A DNA stretch of 64,000 nucleotides from Tetrahymena elliotti 4EA (lineage: Eukaryota; Ciliophora; Oligohymenophorea; Hymenostomatida; Tetrahymenidae). The stretch is from the NCBI GenBank assembly GCA_000231825.2, contig JH720312.1, positions 642,260-706,259 on the forward strand, written 5' to 3'. Position 1 is the stretch's first letter. Each line of letters begins with the position of its first letter. Below the pieces are notes generated by a model that worked only from the letters and a program-made list of their open reading frames with translations, was not told the DNA's origin and did not search any database. Positions 53,401-64,000 of the stretch are shown piece by piece. The translations under genes and the position numbers were made by a program.

Positions 53401-53632
53401 GGCTGGGTAAATGCCCCATAAGCACTTGGGCAAGTATAAAGAGGTTTTGAAAATAAAGACAAATTTCCCTTTTCACCTGAAACTAACAAGATATTTCTAT
53501 CAGCTATTAAATATGAATACAAATTAAAAATAAGCATCTAAGTTGTTCTAAAATTTAGATGACGGATTTACCTTAAAAGCTTGCTTCGAAGTAAATGAAG
53601 ATTTTTATGAGGATATAAAAATAAAATACCAT
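47460..53632 (-). CDS. cysteine-rich surface receptor-like protein, copy 4
   Basis: Seen: ATG 53632 opens a hydrophobic signal peptide (MVFYFYILIKIFIYFEASF). The first intron ends just before ADRNILLVSGEKGN, matching LADRNIQLVS in copy 3. The N-terminal segments correspond (YTCPSAYGAFTQPMYGGYF, NNLPPHYIREVRIEI), followed by the Cys-unit body (about 51950-48900) and the multi-pass C-terminus (48700-47460, with IISLAIND). The last codons read through a run of 15 A (five Lys) before TGA 47460, so that end is prone to sequencing slips. Same architecture and intron positions as copies 3 and 5 but clearly more diverged. Inferred: an older duplicate lying between the two young copies. I did not verify the frame through every Cys unit. 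Confidence 0.78.
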
Positions 53633-55144
53633 AGCCTTTTGAATTTTTTTCTAATTTATTTTTTTTGATTAAGAATTATTTATTGTGGATTAAATAATCT
53701 AAAATTATTAATTTATTTTTTTGGAATAAATCCTCATGTTATACTAATTGATCTATAATCTAAATAGAGTAATCTCTTTTTTTTCTTTGGAATTTTGTTT
53801 TTATATTTTGAGGTGAGTAAATTAAAAAATTTTATCAACCTTAATCAAGAAATTGAAAACAATGTCTAATTCTACTGGTTTAATAACAACAAATGTATGA
53901 TAAAATATAAAAATTCATTGAAATCATAATTTTTGACATTCATCTGAAAAGAGTTATTTTCTTTATTCACATTTATTGCTTAAAATCTTTAAAAGTACCT
54001 TTTGGTATCTTTTAAGCTTTAGGTGAAGCAAAATTCTCAAATTAATTTGCTCAGGCAAAGCTTAAGATTACACTTAATATTAGGTAAGATTTTTATCAAC
54101 AATAACCACAAATTTTTGAATTAAATTTATCATCAGTACTCCCAAAAATACAAGCGGATTCATTTTAACCAAAAATCCATACAAATCTTTTTGCAGACTA
54201 CAAAAAGAGAACTCAATTTTATATACTTATTTTAAATGAGCCTTTAAAAATTTGTAGCAATTATTTAGACTTTTAATCCAATAAAATTAATATAAAATCT
54301 TTATGATTTTCTAGTATATCATAAGAAAAAGAATGTTTTAAAAAAGATGAAAGTATGGAATTCAAAAATGGATTAAATTATAAAAGATTATTCCTCAATA
54401 AATTAAGATTGTTTTAATTTAAATATGCTTTAATTGAGATTCTATCAAAATTAAAAAAAGTATCAGAAGGAGTTATAACAAGGATATGGATCAATATTTT
54501 ACAATTATTATTTTCTTGTATTTTAAACAAAATCAATGATTATTTAATTTAGCTTACAATTATTAATTTTCCTTTGAGATATCTATAGACATTTTCAAAA
54601 CTAATTGATATTGATTATGTAAATGTTTTAAATTATAAATAAAATTATAGAGCCTTGAAATTGATAGAATAGTTTTAAATTATTGTAAAATGAGTATTGT
54701 AAAATATAATTTCTTTTCTTTGGCACCATTAAAAAAATGAAAAACTTCTATAACTATACCTTGCCAGATTAAATACAAACAAAAAAGTTTTTAGTATAGA
54801 TAATATTTGCTGCAATAATAAGAAAGCTAAGAATCACAATTTTTGAAAGAAAAACAAATCCTAATTAAAGATAAAGTGGAGTATGTTAATCAAGAGCAAA
54901 AAACTTCAAATGTTAGAAGTTTAAAAAATTTTCAAAAAATACTATAACTTAAAATATTATTAATTGAAATGCAATGAATAAAATAATTTAAATTTATTTG
55001 ACCTCAAACATAAAAAAATCTTTGTGAAATATCAATATTATTAACCTAACAAATAAAAAATTAACTAAATTTACAAAATAAATTTAGGGTAATTACTCAT
55101 TTATTACAGATTGTTAAATATTTGATTAATTAATATCATCAATT
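53633..55144. other. intergenic region between copies 4 and 5
   Basis: No gene recognised. A small hairpin, TAAAAGTACC-TTT-GGTATCTTTTA, lies near 53989. From about 54830 the sequence is the downstream arm of duplication unit 2. Confidence 0.5.
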
Positions 55145-58100
55145 TCAAGCTAATTCCAACTTTTTTAATGGACTAGACTAAAAATACCTTCTTTTCACAA
55201 AATCAATGATTTTTGAAATCAAATAGGATACTTATAAAATATAGATGGTTATTAATATTATTGAAACGATTATTTATAGTAATTTGCTCTATGCATCTGC
55301 TAAGTTGTCAATTTAATCACTTACTGCTAAATTTATTATCAAAATCATAGCAAAAACCATAAACACTCTACTTAGTATATGAAGTATTTATTCTAGTTAA
55401 TTTTTATATGGTTTCAGAATCAGCATTACCGTTATTTCTACTCCAACTATAAAGCAGCATACAAAAATTTAATGAACAGGACTATCTTAATTAAAAACTA
55501 ATTAATAAATAACTACTGTTTTTCTTATGAGAAACATCATATTCATTATCACTTTCTTTCTGTTAAGTTCTAATCCACTATATAAAAATCCATAAATTTA
55601 CTTTAGTCTATGTGTTTTTATTAAATCATATACATTAATCTTGACAGAACTAAATGCTAGGAAATTCAAGAAAATAATTGCAGATAACAACAAAATAGCA
55701 GATATTATTCCTATATAAGTTACAGCTGATATATTTTGAGAGTCATAAAATTAAAGAAAGACTGATAAAAGTAAATCACAATAAGTTAAAAATCCTAATC
55801 CAACAATAATCTGATAAAAATATTCATATTAATAACTTCTACATAATTCAGAAAACAAATTTGAGGGATTTAACTTTTTATTTAAAAATTTACTTATCAA
55901 GTACAGGATAAAAGAAAAACACCAGATAGCTGCTGATTAAACTAAATTAGAGTAAATAAATGTATCAAATTTTTCTTACTAAAATTTGTATGGAGCATTA
56001 GAATGTCCACTTTTTATGTTAGGAATGGTTTCAAAGTTTGCAAAATCGAAAATCCTTATTACATTATAGAGAGTATTATCATATTGGACATTAAAATAAA
56101 GAAGATAATTTTGCAGCTACAAGATATCAAAAAAGCTAACTAGTAAATAAAATTGACTACTTAATAAAAGAATAAGTAGATTTACACCAGCTAAACCTGA
56201 TAAAACTTATGTTGCTTTTATTAATTATGGATATGTCTAAGGATTATAATAAGGTAGATCACCACTTAAATTGGTGATTTTTAATCCAAAGTTTTAAGAA
56301 TCTTAAATATTTTACGGATCAACAAAATTCACAAAAAGTTTTTCATAAATAATACTATTTTAAGAAGTCGTGATTTAAATTTAGAGCAGAATTTTCAATT
56401 CCTGTGCAACATTTGCTATTTGAGAATTTATTGAATCAAGAGAGGAGTTATTAACATAATACAAACTCTGTTATATTTTATAATCATTTGACTCTTTTTA
56501 ATCTAAACTAAATATCCAATTCTCATTTTTTACAAATACTTTAAGATCAAAAGTTATATAGGCAGTTATAATAACAATATTGTTATGTTATGAAATTTAA
56601 TCTGAAATTTTTAGGTATGGTGTAGCCCCACCTGTTGGATTATTAACACAATTTAATGTATTACTATCAAAATATTAGCTTTTCTAACATGTTACACATT
56701 CATTATTACTATTTAAATTTTAATTGGATGGACAAGATAGGCAGTAACTCTCAGAGTTTGTGCACGTTAAACAATTAGTGGAGCATATCTCACATTGCTA
56801 ACCCAATATAAAGTATCCAGAAATACATTAATCACATACTTGAGGTTAGGTTTAGTCAGGATTATTTTGATAGTATTATTTACAATTAGAACAATTTGTT
56901 AATGAGGTGCAATTTAAACAGTTTGAGGGACAATTAATACAAGTATTTGTAGACAAATCATAAAATGTAGATGCTGGGCAAATTACTACACAATCATTTT
57001 GATAAATATATTTTCCATTTGGGCAAGAAGAATAGCATTAGCTATCATCGGGGTTTAGATAATCTGAGCATTTTGTACATTTAGTGGCAGAATCACAACT
57101 TAAGCATGTAGTCTAAACACAAATAAGACACGATTATGATTAAGGATCTAAATAAGTTTAAATTGGGCAGCTTTAATAACATTAATTAGTCTATAAATAA
57201 AGGTAAAATCCATTATTACACTAAGTACATTTGCTGCTATTATCTATACACTAAGCACATTTAGTAAGGTCACATTATTAACATCTTTAGCTATTTGAAT
57301 CACCATAATATCCTGATTAAGTACAGGTGTTTACACATTCACCCAGTAAAGAGTCTTTGAACATTCCATTAGGACAATTTTATACACAACCACCACTATA
57401 TAAATAGAATCCTAAAGAACAGGAAGTGCATTAAATGGAGTTACAATATAAGCAATCAGGGTAAATAACTGAGCATTAAGCACATGTTTTAGGATTTAAA
57501 GGATCAATAATTGTTCCAGCAGGGCAATTCGTTATACATTAGTTATTGTAAATAATATCATTACAAATAGTACATATTTTAGTCATTTGATCAGGTACTT
57601 AATTAGTGCTACATTAATTTACACATGTTTTGTTCACATCATCTATATAGATTGGACATGTTGAATCACATTAAGTACCATTTAAATATTTTTAAGGTAA
57701 TGTTGAATAGCAAGATAAGCAAGATCCATCAATTTAACATGTTTTACATAAAGGATTAGTACACTACTAGCAAACTTTTATTCCATTTGTGGTGTCAACA
57801 AATTTAAAATAACCATCAGGACAAGTATTGCTACATAAGTTAGTTAACGGATTTAAATAGAGATCACCATTTATGCATTAAGTACACACTCCAGAATTGC
57901 ATTTAAAGCAGTCAGATTAAATATCTTAACAAGATTAGCACATATTATTAGAATCAGGATAAGTTCCTTCTGGACATTAATTTACACAAACCGAGTTTGA
58001 TAAATAATATTAAGTATTACATTAAGTACAAATATTAGGAGAAGAAGAATTGCATATATAACACTCTGTACTTTATCCACATTGCTCACACTAACTTGTT

Positions 58101-61100
58101 GTAGTAGACCCATATTTACCTGAAGGACAAGTTTATAGACAAGTATTAGAAGCTGCGTTAAGGAAATAGTTTGCAATACATTAAGAGCAAGAAGAAGATG
58201 TACATTAAGAACAGTTAGGGAATAAACTTGAACAAGCTTAACAAATTTTATTTTAATCTGGATATGTTGAACTACTACATGATAAATTGCACTAACCATT
58301 TTCTAGATATTGTGTAGGCTAATTTAAATCACAACTTAGACATTTAGTAGGAGCAGTTGGATCACATAGTTCACATCTTGTATTTAAGCAATTTTAGCAT
58401 TTATTGATACCATTTACTTATGTTTAATATTATTTAATAGGACAATTCAATGAGCAAGATAACCTATCAATACTTAAATAATAACTCGAACCACACTAAT
58501 TACATTATGTAGAATCACAAGAAATACATTCAAAAGTAAACAATAATGAGCATAATAAACAAGTACTACCATTAAGATAATACTATGAAGAGCAATGTTA
58601 TACACAGTCTCCATTTTGCAAATAAGAATTTGCTGTATTAGAATTACAGCTCAAACATTAATTCAAACCATTTGTATTGCATGCTTTACAGTTTTAATTA
58701 GAACAAGCTTAACATAAAATTGAAGGCGGTACTGGATTTGCCCCATTCTAGCATTAACTAACACATTAACCAATAATAGGATCAAAAAAAAATCCTGAAC
58801 TTTAGCAAGATAAACAAGTTGTAGAGGTACATGTGTTACAACCTTAAAATAAGCTACTGCAAACAGTGCAAATATTTTAGCTGTCTGCATAATAACCTGC
58901 AGGACAAAAGTCTTAACAATGATCTCGATAAAGAACTTTTTGATTTGTGCATAGCTAACAAACTAAATTTCCTGAACCATTTGTTGAACATAATATACAA
59001 TTAACTTAGCCTGGATCAATAACCTAGCAATCTTAAACACATTAAGAAACAGGAGGAGCTAATGAAATTAAACCAGCTCCACATGCACTAACACAATTAT
59101 TAGAAGTTATATCAAGATAATAAAAGCTATTTGTACAAGATAAACAAGAATTTTAAGTACAAGTCTCACAACCAGAAAAATTTAAGTTACAGTCTGTGCA
59201 TGAAGATGTTAAGGTATTTACATACTAATTACTACTGCATTAAGAAACACAAGTAGTATTAGAGAGATAAGGCTTATTTGTAGGGCATGCAATACAAGTA
59301 ACTAAATCAAAGCTGCATGATTAGCAATCAGTATTTGTACAAACTATACATGAATATATAGAACTATTTGATGTAGCATATCCTTGAGGACAAGAATTAA
59401 CACAAATATTGTTTCCTTAAACTAAATAAAAAGAACTTTAACATTATAAACAACTACTAGCTGTGCATAAACTACAATTTGAAAACTTTGTGTTACAACT
59501 AACACAAACACCATTTGAATTAGCAAAATATCCTGTATTGCAGGACAATTAACATAAATTACCTTACAAGTACATATTTGAATAACAACTTGTGCAATTA
59601 TTACTAACTAAAGCGCAGCCTTAACAATTAGCATCACAAGCATTACATATATTTATAGAAGGAACAGTTAATGTAGTAGATTAGAAATAACCAACAGGGC
59701 AAGTAACAGAGCAGGAATTATTCAATTAGTCAAGGTAATCTGTTGAATTTATACAACTATTACACTAAGTAGAGGAACATGAGTAGCATCCCACAAATAG
59801 AGAAGAGCATAAGATACAAACATTAGACAAATTTACATACATATTTGAATCACAGCTATTAACACAGTTAGAACCATTCAAATAATAATTAGAAATACAA
59901 GTTAAACAATTTTAACTAGCAGGTTAGCATGTACTACATTTAGAATTTTAGCATGCAGTACATTATGCAATAGAAGTTGATGTATCTTGATAATAGCTCT
60001 ATGGACATTTATTAACACAAGTCCCTTAATACAGATAATATGAATTTTAGCATTCTGTACATTAAATACTATTGCATTATAAGCAATTTGCAAATTTCGA
60101 AGAGCATAATTAACAAACTTAATTTTGTGAGTAGTATTAGCTATTACAACTAGTTTAACATTAACTACCTTACAAACTATAATTAGTAGCACATTATGTA
60201 CATATGTTGATATCTGCTTGGCATGATACACAATTAGAATCTGTACAAGCTTTACAGGTTCTTGAAGTAGTATTTAATTAATATCCAGAAGGGCATGTTG
60301 CTAAACAACTACTTAAATTAGGTTGCAAATAAAAATTTGCTAAACATAAACTACAAGAACTACTATTTAAGCATTATTAGCAATTAGAAAAGCATTGATC
60401 ACAAGTTAAAGTAGAAGTATTTTAGAAATATTAGATAGGACAAGATGATTAACACTAATCATTAATTAAATAAGTATTAGATAAGCATGATAGACATTTA
60501 GTAGTGTCATTTGAATTACAAGTATTACATGTTTAGTTTGAACAAGCTACACATATTTATCCATTCCAATACTACTTACTAGGACAGATACATTAATTCT
60601 AAGTATTTACTGTTCTACCTCCAGTACAAGTCAAGCACTGTGTCCCAACTGAGCATGTAAGGCAATCAGGTAAACATGGCTAACAAGCTGAAGAAGAAAC
60701 ATAATAGCCATCAGCACATTAAGTACAACCACTTGCAATTGAACTGCAAGTAATACAATAGCTTTATTAACACTATTATATAAAATATAAAAGAAAAATA
60801 AATGAATTTTTAATCTTGAAATATCTAATTATTTTTATTACATTAAAGACAATATATACTCTTAATTTATTATGAGTTATTTATTTATTCAAAATTTCTT
60901 AGGTAATATGTAAATAATATAATAAGAGTAATATTTAATTTTTTTTTCAAAAAAAATTTTGTGTAAAATAATTTCAAATTTTAAATTTTTTACATTAAAT
61001 TGGTAAATTGATAGTTCTCTTATTCCAAAATATTGATACTTATTTAAACCACTATCTGCATCTGTAGATTATTTTGAGCTTATAGCGGCCATATTGTTTA

Positions 61101-62619
61101 AAATATTCAATATAACCTTACTATTAGGAACAGCATAATCATATTAAAAATCACCAACATACTCATTTGCTGAAAGACCACAAATTTGTGATGGCGTTAT
61201 ACCACTTAAGGATATACCCTATGCACTAGTAGAACTACCAACAATAGATATTGTTAGTCCAGAAGGATTACTTGAGGAATTATAATCAATCAAAACCCAT
61301 TTAAATGTCACCCTAACATATTTATATTCTGATGTATATTGCTAAGTAGCTATTAAAGAGGTGTTACGATTGCTAAAAAATCCACCAAAAAGCTAATATT
61401 AACCACAACGAGTATACTTAGATGAGTAATTATTAACATTTACAAAATTTTTGTAGATCAAAGCATTTTTGTCTATCTCAAAGCTAGAAAAAGTAAAACT
61501 GTATAAAGCTTGCAACAAATAAGAACCTATTTAATTGTTTTTTTGAATTAATAATTAATTTATTAATTTTAAAATAAATGATTTAAAACCTTAAAATGTT
61601 CTCTTTTTATCCACGCAAACATTATTTACTATTTCATAATCTCTTGGGCAAATAGATTAGCATTAAGCTTCATAGTTAGATGTCTAAACAGGTACGAATC
61701 CCACTTAACAAGTAGTGCAATAAATACTACCAGAAGCAACATCAATACAATTAGGAATCCATATGCATTTTCCATTTATATTAAAGTGAGGAGATGAGCA
61801 AACAGAGATGCATTTTCCTTCTTACAAAAAAAAACTGCTTTTATTTATAATACAACTAGAATTTTGAAGGGTAGAGCAGTTTGTATCACATTGAGTACAT
61901 GTAGTTGATGTACCAGAACATTTCAAGCAAGTATTATCACAATTCTCTATATTGTATTGAATAGCTTTAATCCAAATATATGAACTAGATCCGCTTGAAG
62001 AGGTAGTATCAATAACAGAAAAGAGAGTATAAGTATTATCTGTAGGTAGAGTTGTTGTATTCAAATTAACTTTATAATTTAATAATATTTTCTTCTAAAA
62101 CTATTCCAAATTTAATAATTTTACAGTTATAGTAGTAATCTGCATCATTCATTACACTATCTGTATTGTTAAGTTAGCAAGCAATGTTGAATCTTTCTTC
62201 TCCAGTAAGATTAAAGTTATAAGTAATTGGACTCAAACTATCCAATTTAATAGAAGCTTTTAGTGATGAAAATTTAATACTAAAGAGCTCTATCCTTAAA
62301 TCTCTTTTGAAATGTGGTGGTAAGTTATTTATATCAAATGCAGCTGTGGATGAGCTTGAAGCGCTTGTGGGATGCGTATTGGTACATTTAAAATCACTAT
62401 AGAAAGGTTAAACAAATACTCCATAAGCATCATAACATGTATTTGTTGCTTTGCTATAGGTATTCAAATTATTTTGTTCATACGAAACTAATTAAATGTT
62501 TCTATCTTTAATATAAATAAAATAATTATGCTTGAAAAAGATTGAAAGTATAAATTACCTGCTAAATAAAGTTAAAACCTTAGAAAAAAAGCAAAAATGT
62601 ATGTAAATAATCTTTACAT
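55145..62619 (-). CDS. cysteine-rich surface receptor-like protein, copy 5
   Basis: Seen: ATG 62619, TGA 55145. Same order as copy 3: signal peptide (FTYIFAFFLRFQLYLA), two non-Cys N-terminal segments separated by a short Cys stretch (TCLKCSGTSTTCTQCDTNC near 61900), a long furin/GFR-like Cys body (about 60770-56650) and a multi-pass membrane C-terminus (56600-55145). Introns fall at the places used in copy 3. Within 55154-58303 I saw only a handful of substitutions against copy 3 in about 3.1 kb. Upstream of about 58340 differences rise to several percent. This gene has no gap and is the better reference for the family. Inferred role: surface or secretory-pathway receptor or channel-like protein with a large Cys-rich extracellular domain; ligand unknown. 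Confidence 0.85.
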
Positions 62620-64000
62620 TTTTATATCTATCTTTTTCTTGAGTAAAATTTTGTTTTTATTAATTTTTGTTTTTTTATTATTAATAATTCAGGTTTTAAA
62701 TGCTTTAATTATTTAACTAAGTGTTTCAAAAGTGAAATCCTCTAATGATTTTTAGCCTAAATTTTTTAATCTGATTTATTTAGCTTACAATATTAATATT
62801 AAAAATCGCATTATCATTTATTATATTTCATGGTAAAAACTTTAAAAAATCGATTTCTTAATTTTCCTAATAAATACACCTTGAATCCTCATTTTCACCA
62901 ACTACCCCCCCCCCAAATTCCGAAAGAACTAAATGGTGATTGTCTTATTATTCTATTCATTTATAAATATTGTGAAAATATGGTGTGTTGGTGAGGATTT
63001 ATAGTATTTAAAAAATATTTTATTTAATTGTTAACAGCAATTTTTGCTATATACCTAAGTATTTATTCTGAAATATTAATGTAATCTAAGATTTTAATAA
63101 AGATTTGTAAAAACTTTTATCTATTTCAGAGTGTAAATTTAAATTTAGATTACAATTCTTAACCAAATCAATCGAATAGTAATATTTTTTTTAAATAATT
63201 CTAGCTATGTAAAATAAATTAAATTCTTATCTTCATTAAATAAAGAAGAATTGTTAGCAAGTATATTACACTAATCATATTTTCTTTCTTTTATTAATTT
63301 AAATATTTAAGTTATTTTAAAATAATAAATTAATTTCTAAAAAATGTTATTAATATAAAAATATCATTTTAAAAAATGATAATTTTTTTAAAAGTATACA
63401 CAAATTTATGATTTATTTTAAATTTTAAACATGATTTTTCCAATTTTCAAAGGAAATTTTAATTAATCTTTGATTTATTGTTTCTATAAGGTTGTTAAAA
63501 AAAAGTGTTCTTTCATGTGTGTTAAAAGAAGTAATAAAATAAATTAAATTTTATCTGCTAAAGACTACTCATAATCATAAGGAAAGCAAATTTTTCAAAT
63601 CAATAAAAAATTACAAAGATAAAGCTTCATAAAATATCTACTCAAAATTCATTTTATCATTTTTTTGATAAAATTAATTTTTTAATAACAGTTTTGATTT
63701 TCAATATAATATTCATTAATTATTAGAAATATTTTATTTTAATCCTTGTTAATTATTAATGATATTAGCTTAATTTTCTAAAGTTTTTTAGTTCTGATTA
63801 TTCTCTTGATAAGCTGTATTTTATTTTTGTTTTGAATCAGAGTTTATTTAATTATTCTATTGGCTATTATTTGAAATTATGTCACTATTTTTGGGGTTGA
63901 TATTATCATTCAGTAATTTTTTTTAACTTTCATTTTTTTTAATTATTTACAAAAAAATTTTTTACATTAAGCTTTAATTGCTATTGTTTTTGATTTTTTA
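62620..64000. other. intergenic region upstream of copy 5
   Basis: No gene recognised. It holds the upstream arm of duplication unit 2 (to about 63710) and a copy-5-specific insertion listed separately. Confidence 0.5.
62880..63003. repeat. small inverted-repeat segment with a C10 run, absent from copy 3
   Basis: AATCCTCA...CACCAAC near 62883 is mirrored by GTTGGTGAGGATTTA near 62988. Between them is a run of ten C, very unusual in this AT-rich DNA. The matching place upstream of copy 3 (near 46260) lacks this segment. It may be a tiny insertion element; no target-site duplication could be confirmed. Confidence 0.35.

Larger units (their letters stand above)
54830..63710. repeat. about 9-kb segmental duplication, unit 2
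   Basis: Counterpart of about 37960-47000, containing receptor copy 5. See unit 1 for the offset and the divergence pattern. Confidence 0.8.

Noticed and set aside
1..64000. tRNA, rRNA, CRISPR, telomere repeats or a Tetrahymena-type chromosome breakage sequence
   Set aside because: None was seen on reading through. A covariance-model or exact-motif search would be needed to exclude them; the TTAGGGTTT near 36000 is an isolated hairpin arm, not a telomere array.
1..64000. Bacterial-style interpretation (operons, ribosome binding sites) of the scattered short ORFs
   Set aside because: Spliced genes with GT-AG introns, eukaryotic families and TAA/TAG as Gln show ciliate nuclear DNA.

Overview
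The window is nuclear DNA of a ciliate, most likely Tetrahymena or a close relative. It is very AT-rich. Every recognisable gene runs through many in-frame TAA and TAG codons (read as glutamine) and ends at TGA. Genes are split by short GT...AG introns of about 38-224 nt, longer than Paramecium introns. Under the standard code the genes look like scattered short ORFs, so the coordinates here come from reading with TGA as the only stop. Intron phases close exactly for the genes I fully assembled.

Layout: (1) 0.6-12.8 kb, minus strand: two paralogous large membrane proteins with a PAS domain of the TmcB (tiny macrocysts protein B) type. (2) 13.4-14.4 kb, plus strand: a doubtful, TGA-interrupted frame. 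(3) 14.4-18.4 kb, minus: a Na+/K+ (H+/K+)-type P-type ATPase alpha subunit. (4) 20.7-22.8 kb, plus: a membrane-anchored aspartyl-protease homologue that lacks both catalytic aspartates. (5) 23.2-23.9 kb, plus: a NudC/CS-domain protein. (6) 24.3-26.9 kb, minus: a cyclic-nucleotide-binding-domain protein. (7) 27.8-28.9 kb, minus: an ABHD4/5-like alpha/beta hydrolase. (8) 29.4-62.6 kb, all minus: an array of five paralogous cysteine-rich surface receptors with multi-pass C-termini. Copy 1 has a one-base frameshift, copy 2 is a truncated relic, and copies 3 and 5 lie on a duplicated segment of about 9 kb. (9) Between copies 1 and 2 (32.5-35.4 kb): a transposon nest with two decayed Tc1/mariner-like transposases and, between them, a Merlin/IS1595-like element with terminal inverted repeats and a perfect 8-bp target-site duplication.

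The genes do not form one pathway. Many are membrane or signalling proteins (PAS sensors, cation pump, cNMP-binding protein, Cys-rich receptors). The clearest unusual points are the Merlin element, a near-identical 3.3-kb tract shared by receptor copies 3 and 5 (recent gene conversion or local duplication), a false 100-N gap whose two sides overlap by 114 bp, and altered catalytic or ion-binding residues in the protease homologue and the ATPase. Transposon remnants could mean germline (micronuclear) sequence, but this cannot be settled from the window alone.
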